Source: CAVQFO01 sp963711725 (lineage in GTDB: Bacteria; Pseudomonadota; Gammaproteobacteria; Nitrococcales; Aquisalimonadaceae). Taken from it: a stretch of 64,000 bases of DNA. A model generated the notes under the pieces. That model did no database searches, was not told where the DNA came from, and saw only the letters and a program-made list of their open reading frames with translations. The stretch spans positions 231,153 through 295,152 of the forward strand of contig CAVQFO010000024.1 of NCBI GenBank assembly GCA_963711725.1. Direction: 5' to 3'. Shown here in pieces: positions 18,665 to 27,616 of this stretch (positions are counted from its first letter, which is position 1; every line of letters starts with the position of its first letter). Both the position numbers and the translations under genes were made by a program.

Positions 18665-19231
18665 TCAGGAACGCGGCAGCGTCACGCCCCGCTGGCCCTG
18701 ATACTTGCCGCCCCGATCCAGGTAGGACACGTCGCAGACTTCGTCGGATTCGAAGAACAGCATCTGCGCCACGCCTTCGTTGGCGTAGATCTTCGCGGGC
18801 AGCGGCGTGGTGTTGGAAAACTCCAGGGTGACATGGCCTTCCCACTCCGGCTCCAGCGGCGTGACGTTGACGATGATCCCGCAGCGGGCGTAGGTGGACT
18901 TGCCCAGGCACACGGTAAGCACGTTGCGCGGAATGCGGAAATACTCCACGGTCCGGGCCAGGGCGAAGGAGTTGGGCGGGATGATGCAGACGTCCGCCGT
19001 CACGTCCACGAAGCTGTTTTCGTCGAAATTCTTGGGATCGACAATCGCCGAATTGATGTTCGTGAAGATCTTGAACTCATCGGCGCAACGCACGTCATAG
19101 CCGTAGCTGGACGTGCCGAAGGAAATCACCCGCTCTTCCCCCAGGTAACGAACCTGATTGGCCTCAAACGGTTCGATCAGCCCATCGGAAGCCGCCATCC
19201 GGCGGATCCATTTATCCGACTTGATTGCCAT
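18665..19231 (-). CDS. dcd: dCTP deaminase
   Basis: Deaminates dCTP to dUTP, the main route to dTTP precursors in many Gram-negatives. It has 188 residues, full length. The N-terminus MAIKSDKWIRRMA, the FGTSSYGYDVRCADEFKIF segment and RCGIIVNVTPLEPEWEGH (containing the catalytic Glu) match Dcd. It lies downstream of apbC on the same strand, with a composite repeat between the two. Confidence 0.97.
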   Translation of the reverse strand: MAIKSDKWIRRMAASDGLIEPFEANQVRYLGEERVISFGTSSYGYDVRCADEFKIFTNINSAIVDPKNFDENSFVDVTADVCIIPPNSFALARTVEYFRIPRNVLTVCLGKSTYARCGIIVNVTPLEPEWEGHVTLEFSNTTPLPAKIYANEGVAQMLFFESDEVCDVSYLDRGGKYQGQRGVTLPRS

Positions 19232-19331
19232 TTGTCGTTATCCATCGATTTGGCCGCCGCGCGGTTTAGCGGCACATGGAAGCACTGTCCGCGGCCGTTG
19301 GCAAGGGAGGATGATTCTCCGCACAGGCCAA

Positions 19332-19574
19332 GGGGCGGTCGTGCCGACCGCGCATTATGGAGCGTCTCGGGTCACGAAGGACACCAAGGGTATACGAAGA
19401 GCCACGAAGGCTACCGTGAAGTAGAAAATCCTCGCCGGCTTACCCCCGAAGGACTTCGTGTCCTTCGTGTCTGCTTCGTGCTCTTCGTGACCTGAAGCGC
19501 GATCAATCTCGCGGTCGACGCGACCGCTCGTGCATCGCGGCGCCCCACGCAGGAGCGGCGCTCATTGCCGTGAA
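19332..19574. repeat. Composite palindromic repeat, copy 1
   Basis: Fills the gap between apbC and dcd. It starts with a REP-like palindrome (GGGCGGTCGTGCCGACCGCG). Then comes an arm rich in CACGAAG words, a spacer, a complementary arm rich in CTTCGTG words, CCTGAAGCG, a second REP-like palindrome, and finally GCAGGAGCGGCGCT. The two arms can pair into a long hairpin. Copies 2 and 3 are at 40247-40446 and 44051-44276. Confidence 0.8.
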
Positions 19575-19578
19575 TCCC

Positions 19579-20670
19579 TCAGTTGTCCTCTACCACGATC
19601 TTGGGGAACTTGGCGCTGTAGTCCCGTGACTTGGACGCCAGCCGACCGGCGGTGCGCCGCGCGATTTCCCGATAGGAGGCGGTCACCGGCGAATCCGGCT
19701 GGGCGGCCACCGTGGGCCGGCCGCTGTCGGCCTCCTCGCGGATATGGATGTCCAACGGCAGGGAACCCAGCAGATCCACCTCGTACTGCTCGGCCATGCG
19801 CTGGCCGCCGCCCTCGCCGAAGATATGTTCCTCGTGGCCGCAGTTGCTGCAGATATGGGTGCTCATGTTCTCCACGATGCCCAGCACGTCCACGTTCACC
19901 TTGCGGAACATCCCCAGCGCCTTGCGGGCATCCAGCAGTGCGATGTCCTGGGGCGTGGTAACGATCAGCGCGCCGGTGACCGGAACCTTCTGGCACAGCG
20001 TGAGCTGGATGTCACCGGTGCCCGGGGGCAGGTCCACGATCAGATAGTCCAATTCGCCCCAGTTGGTCTCACTCAGCAACTGCGTCAACGCTTGGGTGAC
20101 CATGGGCCCGCGCCAGACCATGGGCGTTTCCTCGTCGATCAGAAAGCCGATGGACATGGCTTGAATGCCGTGCCCCTCCATGGGCTCGATCCGTTTGCCG
20201 TCGTGGGTCTCCGGCTTGCCGCTGAGGCCCAGCATCCGGGGCTGACTGGGGCCGTAGATGTCGGCATCGAGGATACCGGCCCGCGCGCCCTCGGCGCGAA
20301 GCGCCAGCGCCAGATTCACCGCCGTGGTGGATTTGCCGACTCCGCCCTTGCCCGAGGCCACGGCGATGATGTTCTTCACCCCGGCCATGGGCTTCAGACC
20401 GCCCTGCACGGCATGACTGAGGATTTCCCAGTCAATCTCGACCTCCGCGCGGTCAATGCCGGGGAGGGCTGTCAGCTTGTCGCGCACCAACGCCGCCAGC
20501 TCGTCCCGATAACCGGCGGCCGGGTAGCCCAACCGCACGCTCACGGTCACCGCCGCGCCGTCGATGCGGATATCGCGAATCGCCTTTTCTGCCATCAGGT
20601 CGCGGCCCGTATTGGTATCCGTGATCTCGGCCAGGGCCTCTTCGACGGCTGTTCGCTCGACTGCTTTCAT
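19579..20670 (-). CDS. apbC: Fe-S cluster carrier ATPase, Mrp/ApbC family
   Basis: P-loop ATPase that binds and transfers Fe-S clusters in the cytosol. It has 363 residues: an N-terminal MIP18-like domain (about 1-85, LGYPAAGYRDELAAL), then Walker A VASGKGGVGKSTTAV. THICSNCGHEEHIFGEGGG holds the conserved CxxC that bridges a cluster between subunits. The start at 20670 has GGAGGAG upstream. metG, its frequent partner in gammaproteobacteria, is 4 kb away. Confidence 0.95.
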   Translation of the reverse strand: MKAVERTAVEEALAEITDTNTGRDLMAEKAIRDIRIDGAAVTVSVRLGYPAAGYRDELAALVRDKLTALPGIDRAEVEIDWEILSHAVQGGLKPMAGVKNIIAVASGKGGVGKSTTAVNLALALRAEGARAGILDADIYGPSQPRMLGLSGKPETHDGKRIEPMEGHGIQAMSIGFLIDEETPMVWRGPMVTQALTQLLSETNWGELDYLIVDLPPGTGDIQLTLCQKVPVTGALIVTTPQDIALLDARKALGMFRKVNVDVLGIVENMSTHICSNCGHEEHIFGEGGGQRMAEQYEVDLLGSLPLDIHIREEADSGRPTVAAQPDSPVTASYREIARRTAGRLASKSRDYSAKFPKIVVEDN

Positions 20671-21004
20671 CTGCTCTCTCCTCCGGCGCGGGCGGCGGGT
20701 GGGATTGGGTTGGCCATTTTACGAGCACTCGCCGGTGAAACAAAGGCGGCCGGCGCTTGACGCCGTCCGCTCGCCTGCAAACTTGCTAAATCCCCAAAAT
20801 ACAGGCAGTTTTCAACTGGTGTGGATAATCGGCGACCGACGCGGCCCGACCGGTGCATGGGAGGGGCGGTCGATCCACGGTCGCGGCACAGTCGTCGCTC
20901 GCGTACCATGCCGGCGATTCAGCGTCGAAGATCGCCTCGACAGAAGGCGACGAAGGGGATCCGGGCAGCGCCACGCCCATCATTACACGGAAGAAGAATA
21001 AACA
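20671..21004. other. Intergenic gap of 334 bp with no recognised feature
   Basis: Divergent promoter space between apbC (minus) and the PilZ gene (plus). It contains a slightly AT-richer patch near 20775-20830 but no promoter pair, hairpin or operator I can support. Confidence 0.5.
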
Positions 21005-21340
21005 ATGACAGAAGAACAACGACGTCATCCGCGAAAGCTTTTGACTCACGCCATGAACATCGCCGACATCGACGGCACCCAGGTGGTGGGCCGGGTCATC
21101 AATTTGTCCGCCGACGGATTCATGCTGCTGAGCCGCGAACCGGTGCGGCCGCAACAGATCTCCCGGTTGCGGATGGTCCTGCCGGAAGCACGGGATGCCA
21201 ACGGCTCCATCCGGTTCACGGCGCGCTGCATCTGGTGCCAGAAATCCAGCTATTCCGAAGACTACGGCGCCGGTTTTCGCATCGAAGACATCACGCCGGA
21301 CAACAGGAAAATCCTGAACGCTCTGTTTGACCAGCTCTGA
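21005..21340 (+). CDS. Single-domain PilZ protein
   Basis: Predicted c-di-GMP receptor. Its 111 residues contain both PilZ motifs: RRHPRKLL (RxxxR type) at the N-terminus and NLSADGFML (the D/NxSxxG motif) about 25 residues later. No output domain is attached, so it probably acts by binding a partner. AATAAACAATG surrounds the ATG start. It could respond to the two diguanylate-cyclase-type proteins elsewhere in the window. Confidence 0.88.
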   Translation: MTEEQRRHPRKLLTHAMNIADIDGTQVVGRVINLSADGFMLLSREPVRPQQISRLRMVLPEARDANGSIRFTARCIWCQKSSYSEDYGAGFRIEDITPDNRKILNALFDQL

Positions 21341-21389
21341 CGGCCGATTCCCGGAATGGCTTGAGACCAACGCTGACGGCCGCAATACA

Positions 21390-21445
21390 CTAGGGAGACG
21401 CTGATCTATCCACACGGCCGCGTGAATAGATCAGCGTCTCCCTAG
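21390..21445. repeat. Perfect inverted repeat with 20-bp arms
   Basis: Left arm 21390-21409 (CTAGGGAGACGCTGATCTAT) is exactly complementary to the right arm 21426-21445, with a 16-base loop rich in GC. It lies 49 bp after the PilZ gene. No T-run follows, so it is not a classic terminator and looks more like a mobile palindromic repeat. A related word, TAGGAGACGCTGA, occurs at about 33898. Confidence 0.75.
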
Positions 21446-21560
21446 GGGAACTTCCAGGCCCACCGGCCTATCTCATGCAGTATTGCAGGACACAGCCGGG
21501 GCGTGGCCGGAACTGGCCGGTCATGCCCCGGGAACGCGTTCAAATCACACCACGATAACC

Positions 21561-21735
21561 ATGCAGAACCGCGAACAGACGCCTCCCTCCTCCTCCGGAA
21601 AAGCCGGACCCGTCCGAATGCTGCGGCAGCGGCTGCGTGCCCTGCATACTCGATCTCTACGAAGACGAGTTGGAGCGCTGGCGCGAGGAAGTCGCCGCCA
21701 TCCGCGAAGGACACGACTCCTCCGAGACCCCCTGA
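21561..21735 (+). CDS. Small Cys-rich oxidoreductase-like domain protein, frameshifted
   Basis: Tiny gene, about 57 residues when repaired. The frame from ATG 21561 (MQNREQT) shifts in the CCT repeat at about 21585-21587, where CCC replaces CC. The continuation reads PPPPEKPDPSECCGSGCVP, then CILDLYEDELERW and an acidic tail. This matches the oxidoreductase-like N-terminal domain family, whose signature is Pro-rich EKP followed by CCGSGCxPC. A metal or redox role is plausible but unproven. The two neighbours are PilZ and an unknown gene. Confidence 0.7.
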
Positions 21736-22010
21736 TTCGCCGCAGCCGAAATCGATGGCACCACCCCGGCTCTGCCCCTCCCACAGGCGGCCGCCCGGGC
21801 ATTGTATGTCCTCGGGAAAAATGCAATTCTCGCTGTAAGGCGGCGCCCACATCGGATCGGGCGAGCGCTTACAACAACACCCAGCGATTCCGCCCTTGCA
21901 CGCGGAACGCACCAGCCGCCACGATCCAGGGAACCAATGAGCGTCCGTGGTGGCCGGGCGCCGGGGGCGACGCCCCGGCAGGCTCAACCACACCAGGGAG
22001 GCTCGATTCC

Positions 22011-22253
22011 ATGCGCGGGATCGTAAAGCTAGTCAATGCGGATGACGGCGTCGTCGCCGTCGAAACCGAACACGGCGAATACACGGTCTTCGGCCTGCTG
22101 GACGACAGCGTCGTCGATGTGGACGATGTGATCGTCGGCGAACTGGAATCGCTGGATCAACAGATCTTCCGCAACGAAAGCAAGAGCGCCGAAATGACGG
22201 TGTACGTGGAAGACGTGGAAATCACCCGTGAGGAAGCGGAAACCCGGGTCTGA
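22011..22253 (+). CDS. Hypothetical small acidic protein
   Basis: 80 residues from ATG 22011, with GGGAGG ten bases upstream. The sequence is beta-like and strongly acidic (GIVKLVNADDGVVAVETEHG, VVDVDDVIVGELESLDQ), with a C-terminal EDVEITREEAE. There is no signal peptide and no Cys. The pattern resembles small OB-fold or cold-shock-like barrels, but I do not recognise the family. Its stop directly abuts the convergent rlmKL stop. Confidence 0.6.
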   Translation: MRGIVKLVNADDGVVAVETEHGEYTVFGLLDDSVVDVDDVIVGELESLDQQIFRNESKSAEMTVYVEDVEITREEAETRV

Positions 22254-24395
22254 CTAGCCGGCGGAACGCTCGATTCGCCAGCAGCGGTGGATGCGGGGAT
22301 TGCGCTGAAAGTCCTTCGGCAGGGATTCCCGGCTGATGTCCGTGACCGTCAGCCCCGGCAATGCATCCAGATCCAGGCTGAACCGCCGCAGATTGGTGGA
22401 AAACAGCAACGTCCCTCCGTCGGCAAGCAGCCGAACGGCCCCCTGAATCAAGCGTATGTGATCCCGCTGCACATCCAGGGTGTCCTCCATTCGCTTGGAG
22501 CGCGAGAACGTCGGCGGATCCAGGAAAATCAAGTCGAAGGGCTCCTCGCGGCCCCGGGCCGGTTCGTCCAGCCAGACCAGGCAGTCGGCGCGCACCATCC
22601 GATGGGCGTCGGCCGGGCAACCGTTGAGGTCCAGATTGCGCCGCGCCCAATCAAGATAGGTCCGCGACAAGTCCACGGTCAGGGTTTCCCGGGCGCCGCC
22701 CACTGCAGCGTGCACAGTCGCCGCGCCGGTATAGCCGAACAGGTTCAGGAATCGCTTGCCGCTGGCCATGGCCTGGATCATTCGCCGCACCGGGCGGTGG
22801 TCGAGAAACAAACCCGTGTCCAGATAGTCCGAGAAGTTCACCCACAGACGGCAGCCGTGCTCTCGCACCTCGTGGAAGCGCCGGCTCGAATCCATCTTCT
22901 CGTATTGCCCGCCCCCTTTCTGCCGCTTCCGGCGCTTCAAAAAAACTTGGTCCGCGGGCACCTCCAGCACCTGCTCCACGGCCGCCAACACGCCTTGCAG
23001 CCGACGCAGCGCCCTGTCTTCCGGGATGTTGGCCGGCGCCTGATATTCCTGCACGTGGACCCACAGCCGCTCGCCCCGGTAGATATCCACGGCCACATTG
23101 AACTCCGGCATGTCCGCATCGTACAGCCGATAGCAGTCGATCCCCTCACGCCGGGCCCAGCGGCCGACGGTGCGCAGGTTCTTGCGCAGGCGGTTGGCGA
23201 ACATCGCCGTGCTTTCGTCCGCGGCCGAGGGAGCGGCAGGGACATTCGCCAGATCGAACAGCGCCAGCTCACATTCCAACGGCCCGTTGTGCAGCCTGTA
23301 GGTCCGGGACGGCTTCAGGCCCACAGGGATGCCGCTACCGCTGAAGACCGCCGCCCGCCAACCGGGGAACTCCCGCTTGAACAGCCCGCCCAGCTCACCG
23401 TAGAGACGAACCAGGTCGCCGTGGCGTTCCAGGCGCTCGCCATAGGGTGGGTTGGCCACCAGAAGGCCCGGCGATTGCCCGGCAGGCGGACGCGTGCGCA
23501 GGGCGTCACGACAGACCACCCGGATGACATCCGTGAAACCCGCCGACCGCGACGCCGCTTCCGTCAGGGCCACCGCTTTGGGATCCCGATCGCCGCCGAT
23601 GATAACCGGCAGCGCACTCCAACCGGCGTCGCGGCGGGCCCGGGCCTCATCGATCAGCCGCGCCCAGAGCTTCGGCCGGTGCCCCAGCCACCCCTGGAAT
23701 CCGAAATAGTCCCGCTGCAGCCCGGGAGCCGTGTCCGAGGCCATCATTGCCGCTTCAACACAGAACGTGCCCGAACCACAGAAGGGGTCCAGCAGCGGCC
23801 TACCTTCCGCCGCCAGCGCAGGCCAGCCGGCGCGGATCAGGATCGCCGCCGCCAGATTCTCCTTCAAGGCCGCCGGCGCCCCAAGCGGCCGGTAACCCCG
23901 GCGATGCAGACCCTCCCCGGCGAGATCCACGCTGACGGTGGCGTTGTCCTTGAGGACATGGACATTGATCCGCAGCTCGGGGCGCTCCAATCGCACGGAC
24001 GGTCGGACACCCAGGCGGTCGCGGAACCGGTCGACGATGGCATCCTTGGTCTTGAGGGCACCGAAACGGGTATGTGTGATCGCGGAACGAACAGAGGTGA
24101 AGTCCACGGCCAGGGTCGCCTCGGGCGCCAGATGGTCCTCCCACTCGATGGCGCGCACGCCGGCGTAAAGCGCCTCGGGGCTGGCGGCGGGGAACTCCGC
24201 CAGGTGAAGCAGGACGCGGCTGGCAAGCCGCGACCACAGGCAGACCCGGTAGGCCGTCTCGGGCTCGCCCCTGAAAGCCACGCCACCGCGACGCTCGCGC
24301 ACCTCGGCGGCGCCGAGGGCCTTGAGTTCGTCGGCCAGAAGCGGCTCCAGGCCCTGGGCGGCGGTAGCAAACATCGATTGCAGCGGTTGGGGCAT
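22254..24395 (-). CDS. rlmL: Bifunctional 23S rRNA methyltransferase RlmKL
   Basis: Methylates G2445 (RlmL half) and G2069 (RlmK half) of 23S rRNA. At 713 residues it is the full fused form. An N-terminal THUMP-like region (about 1-160) is followed by the first methyltransferase with PLLDPFCGSGTFCVEAAMMA and the LVANPPYGERL motif. The second methyltransferase has FLNLFGYTGAATVHAAVGGA and LIFLDPPTFSRS. It is divergent from metG. Confidence 0.95.
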   Translation of the reverse strand: MPQPLQSMFATAAQGLEPLLADELKALGAAEVRERRGGVAFRGEPETAYRVCLWSRLASRVLLHLAEFPAASPEALYAGVRAIEWEDHLAPEATLAVDFTSVRSAITHTRFGALKTKDAIVDRFRDRLGVRPSVRLERPELRINVHVLKDNATVSVDLAGEGLHRRGYRPLGAPAALKENLAAAILIRAGWPALAAEGRPLLDPFCGSGTFCVEAAMMASDTAPGLQRDYFGFQGWLGHRPKLWARLIDEARARRDAGWSALPVIIGGDRDPKAVALTEAASRSAGFTDVIRVVCRDALRTRPPAGQSPGLLVANPPYGERLERHGDLVRLYGELGGLFKREFPGWRAAVFSGSGIPVGLKPSRTYRLHNGPLECELALFDLANVPAAPSAADESTAMFANRLRKNLRTVGRWARREGIDCYRLYDADMPEFNVAVDIYRGERLWVHVQEYQAPANIPEDRALRRLQGVLAAVEQVLEVPADQVFLKRRKRQKGGGQYEKMDSSRRFHEVREHGCRLWVNFSDYLDTGLFLDHRPVRRMIQAMASGKRFLNLFGYTGAATVHAAVGGARETLTVDLSRTYLDWARRNLDLNGCPADAHRMVRADCLVWLDEPARGREEPFDLIFLDPPTFSRSKRMEDTLDVQRDHIRLIQGAVRLLADGGTLLFSTNLRRFSLDLDALPGLTVTDISRESLPKDFQRNPRIHRCWRIERSAG

Positions 24396-24575
24396 GGCGA
24401 TCAGGAATCATCTGGACGGAATGGGCGGCACTATGCAGCACGCCTCGCCGCCCGGCAAGCCGCCGGGCAACGCAAGATCACGCCTAATCTGGCATAATCA
24501 GCGCCCCAAGGGCCCGCCGGACAGCGGCCGCCCGACGAGACATCGGCAAAACCCACAACCGACGAGACGGAGTCC

Positions 24576-26594
24576 ATGGCGCGGAAAATCCTGGTCACCA
24601 GTGCGCTGCCCTACGCCAACGGCCCCATTCATCTGGGCCACCTGGTGGAATACATCCAGACAGACATCTGGGTCCGCTTCCAGCGGCTGCGCGGCAACCA
24701 CTGCATCTACGTCTGCGCCGACGATGCCCACGGCACCCCCATCATGCTCAAGGCCCGGCAGGAGGGCATCTCGCCGGAGGCGCTGATCGAGCGCATCGGT
24801 CGCGAGCACAAGGCCGATTTCGACGGTTTCCACATCGGCTTCGACAACTACTACACCACCCATTCCGCGGAGAATCAGCACTACGCAACGCTGATCTACG
24901 AACGCCTGAAGGCGGCCGGCCATATCTCCAGCCGCGTGATCAAGCAGGCCTACGATCCGAAGATGAACATGTTCCTGCCGGATCGTTACATCAAGGGCGA
25001 ATGCCCGCGCTGCGGGGCGGCCGATCAGTACGGCGACAGCTGCGAGGTCTGCGGGGCGACATACACGCCGGCGGAACTGAAGAACCCGGTTTCCGTGATC
25101 TCCGGGGTGACGCCGGTGGAAAAGGAGTCGGAACACTATTTCTTCCGGCTTCAGGACTTCGAGGAGATGCTGCGCAGCTGGGCCGAGCAGGGCCACGTCC
25201 AGGAGGAAGTGGCCAACAAGCTGCGCGAATGGTTCAAGGAAGGCCTGCGCGAATGGGACATCTCCCGCGACGCGCCCTATTTCGGGTTTGAGATCCCGGA
25301 TACCCAGGACAAGTACTTCTACGTGTGGCTGGACGCACCCATTGGCTACATGGCCAGCTTCCGCAACCTCTGCGAGCGCGAGGGGCAAGACTTCGACGAA
25401 TACTGGAAGGCGGATTCCGAGGCCGAGCTGTATCACTTCATCGGCAAGGACATCGTCTATTTCCATGCGCTGTTCTGGCCCGCCATGCTCGACGGCGCCG
25501 GCTTCCGCAAGCCCACGCGGGTCTGCGCCCATGGCTTCCTCACGGTCAACGGCCAGAAGATGTCCAAATCCCGGGGCACCTTCATCATGGCCCGCACGTT
25601 CCTGAATCACCTGAACCCGGAATACCTGCGCTACTACCTGGCCGCCAAGCTCAGCAGTTCGGTGGAAGATCTGGATCTGAGCCTGGACGACTTCATCGCC
25701 CGGGTGAATTCCGATCTGGTGGGCAAACTGGTGAATATCGCCAGCCGCTGCGCGGGCTTCATCAACAAACGTTTCGAGGGTCGATTGGGCGAAAGCCTGG
25801 CCCAGCCGGAGCTCTACCGGAACGTCGTCGCCAAGGGCGAAAACATCGCGGAATTCTTCGAAAATCGGGAATACTCGCGCGCCATTCGGGAGATCATGGC
25901 GCTGGCCGATCAGGCGAACCAGTATATCGATGAGGCAAAGCCCTGGGTGCTGGCGAAGGAGGCCGGCCGCGAAGCCGACGTCCAGGCCATCTGCACCATG
26001 GGCCTGAACCTGTTCCGCGCCCTGGCGGTATACCTCAAGCCGGTGCTGCCGCGACTGGCCGAGGAAGCCGAGACCTTCCTGAACATCGCACCCCAAACCT
26101 GGGACGACATTCAGAAGCCGCTGCTGGAACACCGCATCGAGGGCTACAAGCCGCTGATGACGCGCGTCGATCCGGAGGCCGTGAACGCCATGGTGGAGGA
26201 ATCACGCGACACCCTGACGGAGAGCAAGCCGGCCGAGCCCGGCGCCCTGGCCGAGAACCCCATCGCCGAACAGATCGAGTTCGACGACTTTGCCAAGGTC
26301 GACCTGCGCATCGCCCGTATCGACAACGCCCAGCACGTGGAAGGCGCCGACAAACTGCTGCAACTCACCCTGGATATCGGCGGCGAGACACGCAACGTGT
26401 TCGCCGGCATCAAGTCCGCCTACGCACCGGAAGACCTGATCGGCCGCTACACCGTGATGGTCGCCAACCTCAAACCGCGCAAGATGCGCTTCGGCGTCTC
26501 CGAAGGCATGGTGCTGGCGGCAGGGCCCGGCGGCAAGGATCTGTGGATTCTGGAACCCGACGAGGGGGCGAAGCCGGGGATGCGGGTTAAATAG
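24576..26594 (+). CDS. metG: Methionyl-tRNA synthetase
   Basis: Charges initiator and elongator tRNA-Met. It has 672 residues. The class I HIGH-type motif is in PYANGPIHLGHLVEYIQ; KMSKSRGT is the KMSKS loop. A zinc knuckle is visible as CPRCG ... CEVCG. From about residue 570 a C-terminal tRNA-binding (EMAP/Trbp111-like) domain follows (FDDFAKVDLRIARIDNAQ), used for dimerisation. The ATG at 24576 has ACGGAG upstream. A perfect REP-like inverted pair follows and may act as a transcript end. Confidence 0.97.
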   Translation: MARKILVTSALPYANGPIHLGHLVEYIQTDIWVRFQRLRGNHCIYVCADDAHGTPIMLKARQEGISPEALIERIGREHKADFDGFHIGFDNYYTTHSAENQHYATLIYERLKAAGHISSRVIKQAYDPKMNMFLPDRYIKGECPRCGAADQYGDSCEVCGATYTPAELKNPVSVISGVTPVEKESEHYFFRLQDFEEMLRSWAEQGHVQEEVANKLREWFKEGLREWDISRDAPYFGFEIPDTQDKYFYVWLDAPIGYMASFRNLCEREGQDFDEYWKADSEAELYHFIGKDIVYFHALFWPAMLDGAGFRKPTRVCAHGFLTVNGQKMSKSRGTFIMARTFLNHLNPEYLRYYLAAKLSSSVEDLDLSLDDFIARVNSDLVGKLVNIASRCAGFINKRFEGRLGESLAQPELYRNVVAKGENIAEFFENREYSRAIREIMALADQANQYIDEAKPWVLAKEAGREADVQAICTMGLNLFRALAVYLKPVLPRLAEEAETFLNIAPQTWDDIQKPLLEHRIEGYKPLMTRVDPEAVNAMVEESRDTLTESKPAEPGALAENPIAEQIEFDDFAKVDLRIARIDNAQHVEGADKLLQLTLDIGGETRNVFAGIKSAYAPEDLIGRYTVMVANLKPRKMRFGVSEGMVLAAGPGGKDLWILEPDEGAKPGMRVK

Positions 26595-26598
26595 CCCA

Positions 26599-26660
26599 TT
26601 CGCGGCGATGAACGCCGCTCCTACAATCTGGCTCGTAGGAGCGGCGTTCATCGCCGCGAA
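26599..26660. repeat. REP-like inverted pair after metG
   Basis: 26-bp arms at 26599-26624 and 26635-26660 are exact reverse complements around a 10-base spacer. The core is GTAGGAGCGGCGTTCATCGC. The same GTAGGAGCGG head and CCGCGAA tail recur at 34449-34516, near 40431 and in the 44-kb composite repeat, so it is a genome-wide family. Probably a metG transcript-end hairpin as well. Confidence 0.85.
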
Positions 26661-26763
26661 CCCACGCTCCCTCCGCTTTCCCGCAATACCGCTAGGTTGT
26701 TACGTTGGGGCGCAGGCCGGAAAATCGCCCTCATCCAAGGAATCGCGCTAAAGGCAGGCTCTG

Positions 26764-27345
26764 GTGAAGGAACTGGCGCTCATACTGGTCAGCACCGTTC
26801 TGGTGAACAACTTCGTGCTGGTGAAGTTTCTCGGGCTGTGCCCGTTCATGGGCGTATCCCGAAAGCTGGAAACCGCCATGGGCATGGCCCTGGCCACCAC
26901 CTTCGTGCTCACGCTGTCCTCCGTGTGCAGCTACCTGGCGGATCATTTCCTGCTGGCTCCGCTGGGCCTCGAATACCTGCGCACGGTCACCTTCATCCTG
27001 GTGATTGCCGTGGTGGTGCAATTCACGGAAATGGTGGTCCACAAGACCAGCCCTCTGCTTTACCAACTGCTGGGCATCTTCCTGCCGCTGATCACCACCA
27101 ACTGCGCCGTGCTCGGCGTGGCCCTGCTCAACATCCAGGAGAAGAACGGCTTCGTCGAATCGGCCGTGTACGGCTTCGGCGCCGCGGTGGGGTTTTCGCT
27201 GGTACTGATCCTGTTCGGCGGGCTGCGCGAGCGGCTGGCGGCCGCCGATGTGCCGCTTCCCTTCCGTGGATCGGCCATCGCGCTGATTACGGCCGGCCTG
27301 ATGTCCCTGGCCTTCATGGGCTTCTCCGGACTCGTCAAGGTCTAA
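26764..27345 (+). CDS. rsxA: Electron transport complex subunit RsxA
   Basis: Inner-membrane subunit of the Rsx/Rnf complex, which moves electrons between NADH and ferredoxin-type carriers coupled to ions and, in E. coli, keeps SoxR reduced. It has 193 residues from GTG 26764. VLVNNFVLVKFLGLCPFMGV and ITTNCAVLGVALLN contain the two conserved Cys segments that hold a shared Fe-S cluster. It is paralogous to RsxE. It is the first gene of rsxABCDGE, but separated from rsxB by an inserted repeat element. Confidence 0.96.
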   Translation: MKELALILVSTVLVNNFVLVKFLGLCPFMGVSRKLETAMGMALATTFVLTLSSVCSYLADHFLLAPLGLEYLRTVTFILVIAVVVQFTEMVVHKTSPLLYQLLGIFLPLITTNCAVLGVALLNIQEKNGFVESAVYGFGAAVGFSLVLILFGGLRERLAAADVPLPFRGSAIALITAGLMSLAFMGFSGLVKV

Positions 27346-27346
27346 C

Positions 27347-27610
27347 TGTCGTGTCATCCATTTATAGCCGTGTTCAGCGCCCCTGTGGGGTTTTGCCGCA
27401 AGGCGCGTCGCGCAGGCAATGGCGCGCCCTTGGCAAGCGGCGCAACACGGCGGCGGAACGCCACAGGGGCGCCCTACGGGTTGGCCTGTCAGCGCCCCTG
27501 GCGGCGTTGCGACTCTTGCAAAGGGCTATAAGGCCATTCGGCTTCGAGCCGCGCCTTGTCAGGAACCCTGACAGGCCAACTGAACACGGCTATAAATGGA
27601 TGACACGACA
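27347..27610. mobile_element. MITE-like element with 31-bp perfect terminal inverted repeats
   Basis: A 264-bp non-coding insertion between rsxA and rsxB, genes normally a few bases apart. The termini 27347-27377 and 27580-27610 are exact 31-bp inverted repeats beginning TGTCGTGTCATCC. Inside are two more inverted pairs: GCGCCCCTGTGG (27377-27388) with 27461-27472, and TTGGCCTGTCAG (27481-27492) with 27568-27579. No transposase frame is present and no clean target duplication is seen (flanks CTAAC and CTAGC). It is a candidate non-autonomous mobile element; the mobilising family is unknown. Confidence 0.8.
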
Positions 27611-27616
27611 CTAGCC

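Noticed and set aside
21442..21993. A minus-strand Cys-containing frame of 183 codons near the PilZ gene
   Set aside because: The Cys cluster is the reverse strand of a Gly/Cys-rich region, it overlaps the oxidoreductase-like gene, and has no plausible start site.
22287..24497. A plus-strand open frame of 736 codons opposite rlmKL
   Set aside because: Antisense of a complete RlmKL gene with both methyltransferase motifs; the predicted peptide is low-complexity Arg/Gln/His-rich.
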